Assembly (NCBI RefSeq): GCF_021390435.2
Contig: NZ_JAJVCN010000001.1
Span: 806,001-870,000 of the forward strand
DNA from: Kibdelosporangium philippinense
GTDB lineage: Bacteria > Actinomycetota > Actinomycetes > Mycobacteriales > Pseudonocardiaceae
Reading direction: 5' to 3'
DNA: 64,000 nucleotides
Within the stretch, counting starts at the first letter, position 1; each line of letters begins with the position of its first letter. The notes under the pieces are model-generated. The model searched no databases and was not told where the DNA came from. It was given only the letters and a program-made list of their open reading frames with translations. Below are positions 17,006 through 26,318 of the stretch, piece by piece. The translations under genes were made by a program, and so were the position numbers.

Positions 17006-18739
17006 CCTAGGGCTTCTAGCCTTGATCATTCACGTGGGTGACGTGTCCGCCTGTGCCGGTTCGGATGTTGATCTTGAGTTGGTTGCTGTGTGGTGATGGT
17101 CAGGGTTCGAGCCCGGCCGCCGGTGTTGGCTGGGCGCCGGGTTGGGGGGCGGGCCTTTCAGGTCGAGGGGCAGGGACAGGGGTCATCGAGTTGGTGGTGG
17201 CAGGGCCAGCGCTGCCCGGAGGCAGGCGGCGAGAGGGTCGGCCCAGGGCCAGGTTTCCGGGATTTTGATCTTGCGTTTGCGTTGGCCGCGGACGATGCGG
17301 GCGGCGGTGTGCAGTAGCCGGTAGCGCAGGGTTTTGGGTTCGGCTTTGGCGAGGGTGCCCTCAAGGCAGAGCAGGCGCAGCCAGGCGAGCAGGTCGATGG
17401 CGATGGTGGCGGCCAGACACCAGGCCCGGTTGATCTCGATCTTGGTGGAGGGCAGGTGACCGAGGCCGGTTTGCTTGCCGCAGCGGACGTGGTCCTCGAC
17501 TCGGGCGTGCGGGCGGTGACGGGCTTCCAGGAACTGGACGGTGGCGCCCGAACCGCTGCCCGGGGTGTTGGTGGCCACCAGTTGGTAGCGCCAGCCGTCG
17601 GCTTCTTCGAACAGGGACAACTGTGCGCCGGGGTGGGGTTTCTCACGACGACAGATGATCCGCAGATCGGCCGGCCAGTTCTCCAGTTGGTCCCCGTCGG
17701 GGTGGTGACGTAGTAGCGCGGTCAGTTCCACCACGCCGGCTTTGTCCAGCGGCCGAGGATCGCCGTGGTGATCGAGCACTGCCTGCCATGCCTTCGCGGG
17801 GACACGGCCGATCGCGGCTCGTTCCCGCGCACCGAGTTCCCAGCCGACGCTGTAGTGCGCCTGCCTGCCTGGCTTGGCGTTCAGCGCGGTGATGTACTTG
17901 ATGAGACCGTGGGAGGCGCCCGCGCCGTCCACGGTGACTAGAAGGTTCCTTCGATGTTTCGCCGGGATCTGGGCGATCGCGGCGTCGAGGACCTCGAGGT
18001 GATCAGCTGTCGTGTTGGATCCGGCGCTTCCTGTGCGCAGCAACAGGGCCAGCGATTCGCCGGTGTTGTCACACATGGCCAGCAGCGGATGATGACCGAA
18101 GCTGCCCTTGTAGGTTCCCGCGGCGAGTTGTTTGTCCGAGTGCGCGATCACCAGCGAACCATCCAACCGGACCACCACGGTCGTGCCCAGATCACGGTCG
18201 GCCACCCGCGACGGCGGAATCCGGCCGTGCCGTCGCTCGATCAACGACCACACATGCTCGCGGATCCGGGCACGCACACGGGCGATCTTGTTGCGCTGCA
18301 CCTGACCGACCGCGTCCAACGTGCGCCACAACGTCGGATCTGAGGCGACCGGCCCGAACAGTTCGGCCTGATCGCGCAGGACAGCCAGATCCGACAGGAC
18401 CCGCCCGCCGTCAGCGATCAACACCGCGGTGTCGGCGAACACCCGGCCACGGTCATGCACCGGCATGAACCCACGCCGCGCCATCGCCCGCGACAAGCCT
18501 TCCGTCAACCCGGTGCGGTCGGCCAGCAACCGCACCGCCGCGGTCCCGGCATGACTGACCACGCCACGCCCACCGACTTCTACCGCCAGATCCCGCGACC
18601 ACCCAGTAACATCCACGTCGAAAGTGCTCCAGAGCTTCATGGGTAAGAACAGGCATTAGCAACCTCATCTTCCCAGCTCAGGAGCACTTTTCCCTGTTCC
18701 GACACGGCGCCCGAATCAAGATCGCCATGAATACTCAGG
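17006..18739 (-). mobile_element. IS1380-family element, ends approximate
   Basis: The boundaries are placed by comparison with the second IS1380 in this window: CCT-headed, loosely matching ends near 17,006 and 18,739. The right end falls exactly where the IS4-type transposase sequence stops (EPGMLAL), so this insertion truncated it. I could not find a convincing target duplication, which fits a later rearrangement on the left. Confidence 0.55.
17183..18640 (-). CDS. IS1380-family transposase
   Basis: The 485-residue DDE_Tnp_1-type protein has the N-terminal block VVSHAGTAAVRLLADRTGLT and DRGRVFADTAVLIADGG, the core Asp in VVVRLDGSLVIAHS, KGSFGHHPLLAMCDNTGE, Asp in LLVTVDGAGASHGLI, and the C-terminal EINRAWCLAATIAIDLLAWL. 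Full length for the family and without frameshift. Confidence 0.92.
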   Translation of the reverse strand: MKLWSTFDVDVTGWSRDLAVEVGGRGVVSHAGTAAVRLLADRTGLTEGLSRAMARRGFMPVHDRGRVFADTAVLIADGGRVLSDLAVLRDQAELFGPVASDPTLWRTLDAVGQVQRNKIARVRARIREHVWSLIERRHGRIPPSRVADRDLGTTVVVRLDGSLVIAHSDKQLAAGTYKGSFGHHPLLAMCDNTGESLALLLRTGSAGSNTTADHLEVLDAAIAQIPAKHRRNLLVTVDGAGASHGLIKYITALNAKPGRQAHYSVGWELGARERAAIGRVPAKAWQAVLDHHGDPRPLDKAGVVELTALLRHHPDGDQLENWPADLRIICRREKPHPGAQLSLFEEADGWRYQLVATNTPGSGSGATVQFLEARHRPHARVEDHVRCGKQTGLGHLPSTKIEINRAWCLAATIAIDLLAWLRLLCLEGTLAKAEPKTLRYRLLHTAARIVRGQRKRKIKIPETWPWADPLAACLRAALALPPPTR

Positions 18740-19368
18740 GCTAGCATGCCCGGCTCGAGATCATCCAGAATGCGCGTCAGCAACTCGCGCTCATAGACCC
18801 GCCACGAGTCGATCGCCGCGGCCACGATCGCATGGGTGCCGCACTCGCCCAAGCCGACGACGCGCACCTGCGGGAACGGGCTTTCCCCACCACCATGCGA
18901 TTTCTTACCGAACACCGCGACGTTGTCATCAGTATCCGGCACGTCCAGCACCAGCCCATCCACGGCCATCACCCGCCACCCGTGAAACCAGGCTCCCTTC
19001 GTGCCTGGCCGAGCCATCGGCACCGCGACCCGCTCGAACAAGACCTGCAACGGTTCCGCACCCAGCCGTTGGCGTGCTTGGGAAAGCGCACTCGTGGTCG
19101 GCACATGCCAGTCATCCCGCCAGGTACCCAGAAACCGCAGACCGTTGACCAGCTTGCGCATCACCTCTTCATAACTGTCTTCGAAGAACAGGCATAGCGC
19201 CAACACCCAATAGACAACCACCCTGGCTGGCAGCAACCGTGTTCGCTTCTCCCGTCGACCCGTGTCGGCCAGCACCTCGTCCACCAGATCACGATCCAAC
19301 AAACGTGTGAGAACACCGATACTGATCCCGTCGGTGAAGCGCCGGGATGGTGTGGCGGGCACGGTCAC
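18740..19368 (-). pseudogene. IS4-family transposase, C-terminal two-thirds lost
   Basis: The reading frame opens GTG at 19,368. It carries the N-terminal IS4 domain (LLPARVVVYWVLALCLFFED, ALSQARQRLG) and the first catalytic Asp in WRVMAVDGLVLDVPDTD. After DDLEPGMLAL it runs into the IS1380 end, so the second Asp and the Glu region are gone. Confidence 0.85.
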
Positions 19369-19483
19369 ATGAGCAACGTATACGCCACTATTTCCATGCG
19401 CTACAAGGGGTTTTCTCCGAAGCCGTACACGTCATCGATCCACAGGAGACAGAAATATTTCATGTCTCCGCACCACTCACCAC

Positions 19484-19499
19484 CCGCTTAACTAAGCGG
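19484..19499. promoter_or_regulatory. Palindrome upstream of the ECF42 operon
   Basis: CCGCTTA-AC-TAAGCGG, two perfect 7-bp arms, lies 40 bases before the first gene of the DGPF/ECF42 operon. It may be a repressor site or part of the promoter. There is no direct evidence. Confidence 0.35.
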
Positions 19500-19539
19500 C
19501 ATTGGTCTCTAGCTAGACCGATGGACGAGTGGAGGACAC

Positions 19540-19926
19540 GTGCAGTACATGCTGCTGATCTACAACTGCAACCGGCCTGAACCCAGCGACCCGGGCTTCG
19601 CCGAGGCGCTGGCCAGAGTGAACGCGTTCGCTGAGGAATGCCGTCGCCGGGGTGCGCTGGTGGCTGGTGACGCGCTGCAGCCGGAGAGCACCGCGACGAC
19701 GGTGAGCGTGCGGGAGGGCAAGACGCTGATCACCGACGGGCCGTTCGTGGAGACCCACGAGCATCTCGGTGGCTACTACGTTCTTGACTGCCGAAACCTT
19801 GACGAGGCCCTCGATCTCGCGGCGATGTGCCCGATGGCAGAGCAAGGGTCTATCGAGGTACGGCCGATCGTCGGAGTGCCGGGGATCGACCACACGCCAG
19901 CGAACTTTGCCGCCCGCAGCGAATGA
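19540..19926 (+). CDS. YCII/DGPF-domain protein, ECF42 partner
   Basis: The 128-residue protein starts [20 protein letters not shown] and contains the diagnostic [19 protein letters not shown] motif, then [20 protein letters not shown]. These small ferredoxin-like-fold proteins are almost always encoded next to ECF42 sigma factors and are thought to belong to the same regulatory circuit, with ligand or enzyme activity unknown. Its stop overlaps the sigma factor start as ATGA. GTG 19,540 is the likely start. Confidence 0.9.
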   Translation: MQYMLLIYNCNRPEPSDPGFAEALARVNAFAEECRRRGALVAGDALQPESTATTVSVREGKTLITDGPFVETHEHLGGYYVLDCRNLDEALDLAAMCPMAEQGSIEVRPIVGVPGIDHTPANFAARSE

Positions 19927-21158
19927 CTGTCTCAGCCGCGCCGGTGGTGGAGCAGGTCTACCGCGAGCACCGGGCGCGGATGCTGGCCGCGCTGGTGCGC
20001 ACGCTGGGCGACTTCGAGCTTGCCGAAGACTCGCTGCAAGAGGCGTGCGCGCTGGCGTTGGGCCGCTGGTCTGACACGGTGCCCGACGACCCGATGGCCT
20101 GGCTGCTCACCGTGGCTCGCAACCACGCGATCGACCGGGTCCGGCGGGCGAGGGTCGGCAGAGAGAAACAGGAACAGGTCGATGCTGAGGTCCAGCGGAC
20201 GGCGAGGATGACCGACTTCGGTGAAGAACGGCTGCTCAGCATCGGCGACGAGCGGTTGAGCCTGATCTTCACGTGCTGCCATCCGGCACTGGCCGAGCAG
20301 GCTCGGGTGGCGTTGACCTTGCAGGCGGTGGTCGGGTTGTCAGCCGGACAGATCGCGCGAGCGTTTCTGGTTGGCGAGTCGACGCTGGCGCAGCGGCTGG
20401 TGCGGGCGAAACGCAAGATCCGGGACGCGGGCATCGGCTTCGAGGTGCCTGCCGATCACCTGCTGCCTGAACGGCTGTCTGGGGTGCTCGCGGTGGTGTA
20501 TCTGATCTTCACGCAGGGGTACACCACGCCGGAGCACGCGCACTTGCGTGCGGAGGGTATCCGGTTGGCGAAGTTGATCGCCGCGCTGATGCCTGACGAA
20601 CCTGAAGCGCTTGGCCTGGTCGCGTTGTTACTGCTGCACGACTCTCGTGCCGCCGCCCGCCACAACGCGGCCGGGGACATCGTGTTGCTGGAAGACCAAG
20701 ACCGATCCCGCTGGGACTACAACGAAATCGCTGAAGCCATCCCGGTGCTGGACCGAGCGTTGCGCCACGAAACACTGGGGCCGTATCAGCTGCAAGCCGC
20801 GATCGCAGTGCTGCATGCCCAAGCCGTGAGCACCGAACAGACCGACTGGCCGGGCATCGCGGCCCTTTATGCACAACTGCTGTCGATGACGTCGTCTCCG
20901 GTCGTCGCGCTGAATCATGCCGTGGCCGTCGCGATGGCCATCACACCCGCCGAAGGCCTCGCATTGATCGACAACATCGACGGACTACAGCAGTACCACC
21001 TCATGCATGCAGCTCGGGCTGATCTGCTGCGCAGGCTCGGCCGAGCCGATGAAGCCGCGGCGGCGTATCGGCGCGCGCACGAACTCGCCGCTAGCCCAGC
21101 TGACCGGTGCTTCCTCGCCAGCCGCTTGCTCGCCCTCGACACCACGGAGTCCATATGA
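19923..21158 (+). CDS. ECF42-type RNA polymerase sigma factor with C-terminal TPR-like extension
   Basis: The 411-residue protein begins with the sigma-2 region ([20 protein letters not shown], then [14 protein letters not shown] and [20 protein letters not shown]). Sigma-4 follows ([34 protein letters not shown]). From about residue 180 comes the long helical extension typical of ECF42 ([20 protein letters not shown], then tetratricopeptide-like pairs to the C-terminus). ECF42 factors lack a classical anti-sigma factor and the extension is required for activity. The ATGA overlap on both sides shows one transcription unit with the DGPF gene and the following gene. Confidence 0.92.
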   Translation: MTVSAAPVVEQVYREHRARMLAALVRTLGDFELAEDSLQEACALALGRWSDTVPDDPMAWLLTVARNHAIDRVRRARVGREKQEQVDAEVQRTARMTDFGEERLLSIGDERLSLIFTCCHPALAEQARVALTLQAVVGLSAGQIARAFLVGESTLAQRLVRAKRKIRDAGIGFEVPADHLLPERLSGVLAVVYLIFTQGYTTPEHAHLRAEGIRLAKLIAALMPDEPEALGLVALLLLHDSRAAARHNAAGDIVLLEDQDRSRWDYNEIAEAIPVLDRALRHETLGPYQLQAAIAVLHAQAVSTEQTDWPGIAALYAQLLSMTSSPVVALNHAVAVAMAITPAEGLALIDNIDGLQQYHLMHAARADLLRRLGRADEAAAAYRRAHELAASPADRCFLASRLLALDTTESI

Positions 21159-22012
21159 GACTGTCCATTCTCGATCGCGGACATCGCACACGTGCCATGC
21201 TGTTCCTGAAAATGACCGCGATCATGTCCCGTGTGGACAACCCGGACATCGTCAAAACTCTTCTCTGCCGGCCAGGTTTCCTCACTCGCGCCCTGCTGGA
21301 CCTGACCGTCCCGGCGATGCGCGGCCCGTCCTACTGGACCGCGGGCGAACGTGAATACCTGGCGATGACCACGGCACAACGCTACGAATGCTCGTTCTGC
21401 TTCGTCACCCACACCGAACTCGTCCGCATCGCCGCCCACGGCGAGATCGACCCCGACCAACCCGACTCGGCGCGACCAGAGCTCCAGTCGATCCGCCGGT
21501 TCCTCGACGCGCCGGACAACGCCGACCTCGTCGCCGGGCTGCCTGCACAAGCGGTGCTGGAAGCGCTGCATGTCGGTGTGGTGTGGAACGTCGTCAACAG
21601 GCTCGCTCTCGCCTTCGGGTTCGAACTACAGGAAGGCCAATTGCAGAGCGGAACCCGCGCCCTGCACCGGTTCGGCTACCGGTTCCCCGCGTTCCTGCTC
21701 GCCGAAGGTCTTCACATCGATCGCGGCGGCCTGATCGAGAACCTACGTCACGCGGTCCTCGACGCACCAGCCACGACGTCACCGGCGCTGCGTACATCTG
21801 CAGCAACCGGTGGGTCGCTACCCGAACCATGGCAGTCCTACACCGCGCTGGTTCGCGACACCCCCAGCCGAATCACCGACGACACGATCAAGCAGTTGCT
21901 TGCTACTGGGCATTTCGAAGACGAGGTCTTCGAAATGACTGCCGCGGCGGCGGTCGGTGCCGCTCTGCACGAGTTCGACACCGGCCGCCGTGCGATCCCC
22001 AGCGGTCGCTAG
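21155..22012 (+). CDS. AhpD-like (carboxymuconolactone decarboxylase fold) protein
   Basis: The 285-residue protein has the AhpD active-site pattern: Cys79 and Cys82 in [14 protein letters not shown] with the downstream His. It is preceded by [20 protein letters not shown] and followed by a helical core repeated in the second half ([20 protein letters not shown]), so it looks like a two-copy fold with only the first copy carrying CxxC. These proteins reduce peroxides or detoxify reactive compounds. Coupling to the ECF42 sigma gene suggests it is the operon's effector. The end of the gene overlaps the convergent neighbour by four bases (CTAG). Confidence 0.8.
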   Translation: MRLSILDRGHRTRAMLFLKMTAIMSRVDNPDIVKTLLCRPGFLTRALLDLTVPAMRGPSYWTAGEREYLAMTTAQRYECSFCFVTHTELVRIAAHGEIDPDQPDSARPELQSIRRFLDAPDNADLVAGLPAQAVLEALHVGVVWNVVNRLALAFGFELQEGQLQSGTRALHRFGYRFPAFLLAEGLHIDRGGLIENLRHAVLDAPATTSPALRTSAATGGSLPEPWQSYTALVRDTPSRITDDTIKQLLATGHFEDEVFEMTAAAAVGAALHEFDTGRRAIPSGR

Positions 22013-22596
22013 GCCGCCACCGGCTGCCACGCTGCCCGCCCCAAGAAGGCCAGCATCCGGGTCTGCTCGTTTGCGTCGGCCGGAGGTGTCAGTTCTGGCC
22101 CGAAGAAGCCTGGCCGCCGCACCACATTGGCCCGTGCCCAGTCAAATGCCACCCCGACGAGCTCGGGGCCCAGTTCGGCATCAATGCCCAAGCCATGCGC
22201 GATATCCCAGGTGTGCGCCACCTGGTCGGTGATCAGCAACGTCACCACCGCGGCCAGCGGGACCTCACCGATGCCGGTAATCGATGTCATGCGCGCCAAC
22301 GCCTCTTCGGTCAATGTCGCCACCGATTCCTTACGCGCCGCCCGCCACGTCGCGACAGGATCGTCACCAGCCATCACAGCCGGATGCGGAGAACCGGGCG
22401 CACCGTCCATCTGCACCTGCTGCCGGTCTGTTGCCCACGCACGCATCTGCTGCTGTCCCCAGATCACATGCCCGGCGACGTCCCGAACCGTCCACTCAGT
22501 ACACGCCGACGGCGCGTCCCAACGGTCGGCGGGCACCTTCGCCAGCACAACGTCGAAACCATCCTGCGCCCGCCGGTACAGCTCCATGGTGTCCAT
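22009..22596 (-). CDS. TIGR03086-family metal-binding protein (DinB/mycothiol-transferase-like)
   Basis: The 195-residue four-helix protein carries the actinobacterial motif DRWDAPSACTEWTVRDVAGHVIWG, with the first metal-ligand His, and later VTLLITDQVAHTWDIAHGLG, with the second His pair. This family binds a divalent metal and resembles mycothiol-dependent maleylpyruvate isomerase; substrates are mostly unknown. It converges on the AhpD-like gene and shares its stop-codon tetranucleotide CTAG. Confidence 0.85.
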   Translation of the reverse strand: MDTMELYRRAQDGFDVVLAKVPADRWDAPSACTEWTVRDVAGHVIWGQQQMRAWATDRQQVQMDGAPGSPHPAVMAGDDPVATWRAARKESVATLTEEALARMTSITGIGEVPLAAVVTLLITDQVAHTWDIAHGLGIDAELGPELVGVAFDWARANVVRRPGFFGPELTPPADANEQTRMLAFLGRAAWQPVAA

Positions 22597-22676
22597 TCGG
22601 CAATCCCTTTCCTCGGACTTGAGTCACCCCAAGGACGAACGGACCACGCCAAACTCGACACCAGTACGAGAATCAG

Positions 22677-23190
22677 TCAGGCGTCGAGTGCTTGGGTCAG
22701 GTCGGCGATGAGGTCCTCGGCGTCTTCGAGTCCGATGGACAGGCGGACGATGCTGTCGGTGATGCCTCGGCGGGCACGGTCGGCGGGGTCGAGGCCGTGG
22801 TGGGTGGTGGTGATGGGCTGGGTGACAAGGCTTTCAGCACCACCGAGGCTGGCGGCGATGCTGAACACGCGCAGCCGGTCGACCACGTCCGCGGTGATCG
22901 CAGCGTCGCCATCGACGAGGAAGCTGAGCATGCCGCCATGCCCGCGCATCTGGGTTTTGACGATGGCGGCCTGTTCCCCGGTCGCTAGGCCCGGGTAGCT
23001 GACCTTGGTCACGCGAGGGTGCTCGGCCAGGAACTCCGCGACAGCGGTGGCCGCGATGTTCTGCGCGCGGACACGGACAACGAACGTGCGGATGCTGTGG
23101 GCAAGCAGTGACGCGATCTCAGGCGCGATGACTTGACCGAGGTTCTTGCGCCACGTCGCGATCGGGGCGAGTAGATCGGCTGGGCCGGCG
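22677..23190 (-). pseudogene. C-terminal part of a Cys/Met-metabolism PLP enzyme
   Basis: About 165 residues match the C-terminal domain of cystathionine gamma-synthase/methionine gamma-lyase-type enzymes: LGQVIAPEIASLLAHSIRTF, HPRVTKVSYPGL, MLSFLVDGD, FSIAASLGGAESLVTQP and ITDSIVRLSIGLEDAEDLIA. The PLP-lysine domain is absent. The sequence before ~23,190 (GDCVTSWEKAVAG) is unrelated, so this is a remnant. Confidence 0.8.
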
Positions 23191-23228
23191 ACGGCTTTTT
23201 CCCACGAGGTTACGCAGTCGCCGGACAT

Positions 23229-23858
23229 GGTGCTTGAGCATCAGCGGGCAAAGATATTGCCGATTGTGTTTGCGCTCGATGGTGACATCGGGCAGTCGAG
23301 AAGGAACTGGCGAGGGTGGGAGATTCAGGCGATGTCTATGCCGAATCTTATCGTGGTTTTGCGAGCAAGTTCATTAATCGGTTCTTGTCCCGAGCACCTT
23401 CGGTTGTGCCGACGTCGGGCTTGCCCCGGTGACCGCTTGCTGCAGTAGTGTTTCGCACGGGAAGCGATAGGCTCGACTGCCAAGTTTGCTTACGCCCCAA
23501 CGGCTGACCGCCCCGTCCGATCCCGACTAATGGTCGTGGAGCAGGACCAGGCCATGCGGCCCGCGAAGCCAATCACCATCCAACCCAGAACGAGACGATC
23601 AGCAACGGCCACGTTCGATCGACTCGAGGCGGCGTGAATAGCCGGAACTAATCCGTAGGCCTCGTGGATTACCTGCGCTTCAGTTTGGAGTCGCGTGCGG
23701 CACGCGCCGCCGTGTAGTGAAGCGGGGGTGTCGTGGGCGTAGGCTCGGTTTTGGAGGTCTCTGGCCCGGCCACCGCGACATCGGACGCCGCTGCGGCACT
23801 CGGTTGCCTTTGATGGCTGAATATTCAATATCCCTACTCGACTGCGAGAGGGGCAGTG
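23229..23858. other. Gene-free stretch
   Basis: No frame here has convincing codon bias or a recognisable product. It lies between the truncated PLP enzyme and the alpha/beta hydrolase and probably holds the promoter of the latter near its right end. Confidence 0.4.
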
Positions 23859-24713
23859 ATGGACCCGAAGATCGACATGCTGACCGTGCAGCGGGGCCAG
23901 CACAAGATGCACGCCGAGATGGTTGCCGGGAGCGGGGTGCCGATCGTGCTGATGCACGGTTTTCCCGACAACACCCACCTCTACGATCACCTCCTCCCAC
24001 ACTTGGCCGGGCGCCAGCCCGTGGTGCGCTTCGATTTCCTCGGCTGGGGCCGCTCGGACAAGCCAGCGGGCTACCCGTACACCGCAGCGAATCAGGTAGG
24101 CGACCTGGCCGCCGTCGTCGACGCCATCAGCGAGCACGTAGACACCCACCAGTTGACACTGGTGGCTCACGACGCCTCGGGACCGCCGGCGATCGACTGG
24201 GCGCTGGCCAACCCCGGGCGGGTCGCGATGCTGGTGCTGCTCAACACCTATTACCACTGGACCCCGAGCCTGCGTCGCCCGCCAGCCATCGCCTTGTATT
24301 CCACACCGTTGATCCGCGACATCGCCCGTGCCCTCGTGCGCCGATGGCCCCAGCTGGACTGGCGCCTGTATACCTGGCAGGTTGGCGCGTTCATCCACGA
24401 TGCCGAGGTACGCGGCCCACTTGTCGCACAGCTTTACGAGCAATTCATCCCGGCTCGGCCGGCGTTTTGGCGGCTGAACGATGACCTGCTGGGCACGGTG
24501 CTGACCCATCGGCGTCGTATCCCGGATCTGCGCCGTTTCACTCCGCCCGTTCGGGTAATTTTCGGGGTCCGCGACCGCTATCTCAATCCCCGGGTCGCAC
24601 GGGAGTTCGCCGCGCTGTTCCCCCATAGCGAACTGCATTTGCTCGACGACGCCGGACACTTCGTCCAGGTCGACCGCGCCCAGCAGGTAGCCGATCTCAT
24701 CCTGGCCGAGTGA
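23859..24713 (+). CDS. Alpha/beta hydrolase with Asp nucleophile (haloalkane dehalogenase/epoxide hydrolase type)
   Basis: The 284-residue protein shows the oxyanion segment VLMHGFPDNTHLYDHLLPHL, then FDFLGWGRSDKP. Its nucleophile elbow is VAHDASGPPA, in which Asp105 sits where serine hydrolases have Ser, as in haloalkane dehalogenases and epoxide hydrolases. An acidic residue in VIFGVRDRYLNP and His267 in DDAGHFVQVDRAQQ complete the triad. The ATG at 23,859 directly follows a GTG in frame. It stands alone, so its substrate is unknown. Confidence 0.8.
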   Translation: MDPKIDMLTVQRGQHKMHAEMVAGSGVPIVLMHGFPDNTHLYDHLLPHLAGRQPVVRFDFLGWGRSDKPAGYPYTAANQVGDLAAVVDAISEHVDTHQLTLVAHDASGPPAIDWALANPGRVAMLVLLNTYYHWTPSLRRPPAIALYSTPLIRDIARALVRRWPQLDWRLYTWQVGAFIHDAEVRGPLVAQLYEQFIPARPAFWRLNDDLLGTVLTHRRRIPDLRRFTPPVRVIFGVRDRYLNPRVAREFAALFPHSELHLLDDAGHFVQVDRAQQVADLILAE

Positions 24714-25084
24714 AACCGAAAGCCCACCAACCACACATCTGGAGGTGAAAATCCACCAACCGCTGTGTGAACGTGAACGAGTCGCAGGCTGATCATCTTC
24801 TGGTGGCGGAAGGATGACCACACCACGGACCTCGATGATCACACCGCAAGAGTGAGCACCTCACCGGCGAGAGTTCCTGTGACCCAGCCGTGTCTCGTCA
24901 GCGCACACTCACGCCGCTGCCCCACCGACCTCGAGCCGGGCGCAGTCGCATGGAGAAGGCATTGCGGGTGTACCTAAGCACTCCATTGTCTATCTGCAGG
25001 CGATCTAATCAACCGTCATTGGCGAGTGCCCCAAGCTGCATGGTGGTGCTTGGGGCACAGAAAACTGCCGTCAGATTGGGGCTA
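24714..25084. other. Gene-free stretch with hairpin, left of IS630
   Basis: I find no gene. The only structure is a perfect inverted repeat at 25,026-25,058, listed separately. The IS630 left end begins at 25,085. Confidence 0.5.
25026..25058. terminator. Terminator-like hairpin
   Basis: GTGCCCCAAGC at 25,026-25,036 pairs perfectly with GCTTGGGGCAC at 25,048-25,058 across an 11-base loop. No U-run follows on either strand. It may end the hydrolase transcript from the left. Confidence 0.5.
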
Positions 25085-25104
25085 CAGATCTTGAAAGGCC
25101 AGGA

Positions 25105-25710
25105 TTACGGCGGTTGTGGTTCGAGGTTCAGTCTGGTGTGGGCGAAGAACGCGTCGATCAGCCCGGGTCGGTACTGGATGCGTTTGAGTCGGTTCTTCAC
25201 GATGGCGGTGAGCTGGTCGATGCCGTGCACGATGAGGTTTCCGAGGTTGCGTTTGACGTGGGACCACACGTGCTCGGTCGGGTTGAGGTCCGGGGTGTAG
25301 GGCGGGAGTTGGATCACGTGTAGCCAGTCGCGGGCCGCGACCAGTTTGCGCATCGCGTGACTGGTGTGCGTGTTGAGGTTGTCCCAGATCAACACGATCG
25401 GGGCGCCGAGCTGCTGGTGTGCGGCGTCCAGCAGGGCGGCGTAGTCGGTTTCGGCGAAGCTGCGCCGTTCCCCCTTGCGGCCGCGGTGGGTCCGGACACG
25501 GTAGATCAACCGGGGCCGGTGTCCGGGCCGGACGCATACCAGCCCGGCGACCGATACCCGGCCCGAACCCTTGCCCGACACCGGGATCTGTGGTGTCTGG
25601 CCCCGGCGGCCCCAGGTGCGGGCTTTCGGCGGGCGCAGCGTTTGCCCGGCCTCGTCCTCGAAACACAGCCAAGCACCTTGCTGCGCCGCTACCGTTTTCC
25701 CGCCGGCCAT
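25105..25710 (-). CDS. IS630 transposase ORFB (DDE half)
   Basis: This is the catalytic half: Asp in AWLCFEDEAGQTLRPP, Asp in LIWDNLNTHTSH, and Glu in YTPDLNPTEHVWSHVKRN. It lacks its own ribosome binding site and is expected to be made only as the frameshift fusion with ORFA. Confidence 0.9.
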   Translation of the reverse strand: MAGGKTVAAQQGAWLCFEDEAGQTLRPPKARTWGRRGQTPQIPVSGKGSGRVSVAGLVCVRPGHRPRLIYRVRTHRGRKGERRSFAETDYAALLDAAHQQLGAPIVLIWDNLNTHTSHAMRKLVAARDWLHVIQLPPYTPDLNPTEHVWSHVKRNLGNLIVHGIDQLTAIVKNRLKRIQYRPGLIDAFFAHTRLNLEPQPP

Positions 25711-26180
25711 ACCTCCCGCCGCCAGGTGGCGATCGCCTGCTCGTCGCGCTCGATCGCGCGGTGGGCGGGTACTTGTGGCGAGAACCCCATGCGGTGCAGC
25801 AGATACGACACCCCGCGCAGCGTGTAGCGGGTGTGAAACAGCCGGGCGATCAGATCGGCGACCCGAGCCAGGGTCCAGCGCTGATCCTCGCCGAACCCAT
25901 GCACGGCTGGGCCTTGTTCCACAGCCTGGGCCAGCCTGTCCAGTCGTGGCTGGTCCAGCCGGCAGGACGATCCGCCCGGTCCCTTCGACGCCAGCCCTGC
26001 CTCACCCTCGGCACGCCATCGACGCCGCCAGGTATAGACCGCGTTGGTGGATACCCGCAGTCTGCGGGCGATCTCGGCGGCCGGCACGTCCTGGGCGAAC
26101 CATTGGGCCGCCTGCAACCGGACAGCTTCGCGTGTGGCCCTGCCCCGCTCGGAAAGGCCACCTCCATCCGCGTACCTCAT
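25689..26180 (-). CDS. IS630 transposase ORFA (HTH half)
   Basis: The 163-residue N-terminal part contains the HTH domain (DVPAAEIARRLRVSTNAVYT, then WRRRWRAEGEAGL) and the winged-helix/linker region ending ATWRREVWPAGKR. It ends at a stop 21 bases inside the second frame. The -1 slippery heptamer GGGAAAA (plus-strand TTTTCCC, 25,695-25,701) lies immediately before that stop, so ORFA is normally extended into ORFB by frameshifting. Confidence 0.88.
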   Translation of the reverse strand: MRYADGGGLSERGRATREAVRLQAAQWFAQDVPAAEIARRLRVSTNAVYTWRRRWRAEGEAGLASKGPGGSSCRLDQPRLDRLAQAVEQGPAVHGFGEDQRWTLARVADLIARLFHTRYTLRGVSYLLHRMGFSPQVPAHRAIERDEQAIATWRREVWPAGKR

Positions 26181-26318
26181 CCATCCCTGCGTAGATCATG
26201 AATCGATCAGGATCCGGGAGGACACGCCGCCCAAGGACAAGATCAACCCTGGCCTTTCATGATCTGTAGCTGTTGCTGGCTGGTGCGATCGTGTAGCGCT
26301 TGGGGCGCTCACTGGTCC

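Larger units (their letters stand above)
25083..26268 (-). mobile_element. IS630-family element flanked by TA
   Basis: The element is 25,085-26,266 (1,182 bp). The inverted termini begin CAGATCTTGAAAGGCC and CAGATCATGAAAGGCC. They are flanked by the TA dinucleotide at 25,083-25,084 and 26,267-26,268, the standard IS630 target duplication. Confidence 0.92.

Noticed and set aside
23490..24842. 450-codon minus-strand frame over the alpha/beta hydrolase
   Set aside because: It is the complement of a well-supported gene with a catalytic triad and shows no motif of its own.
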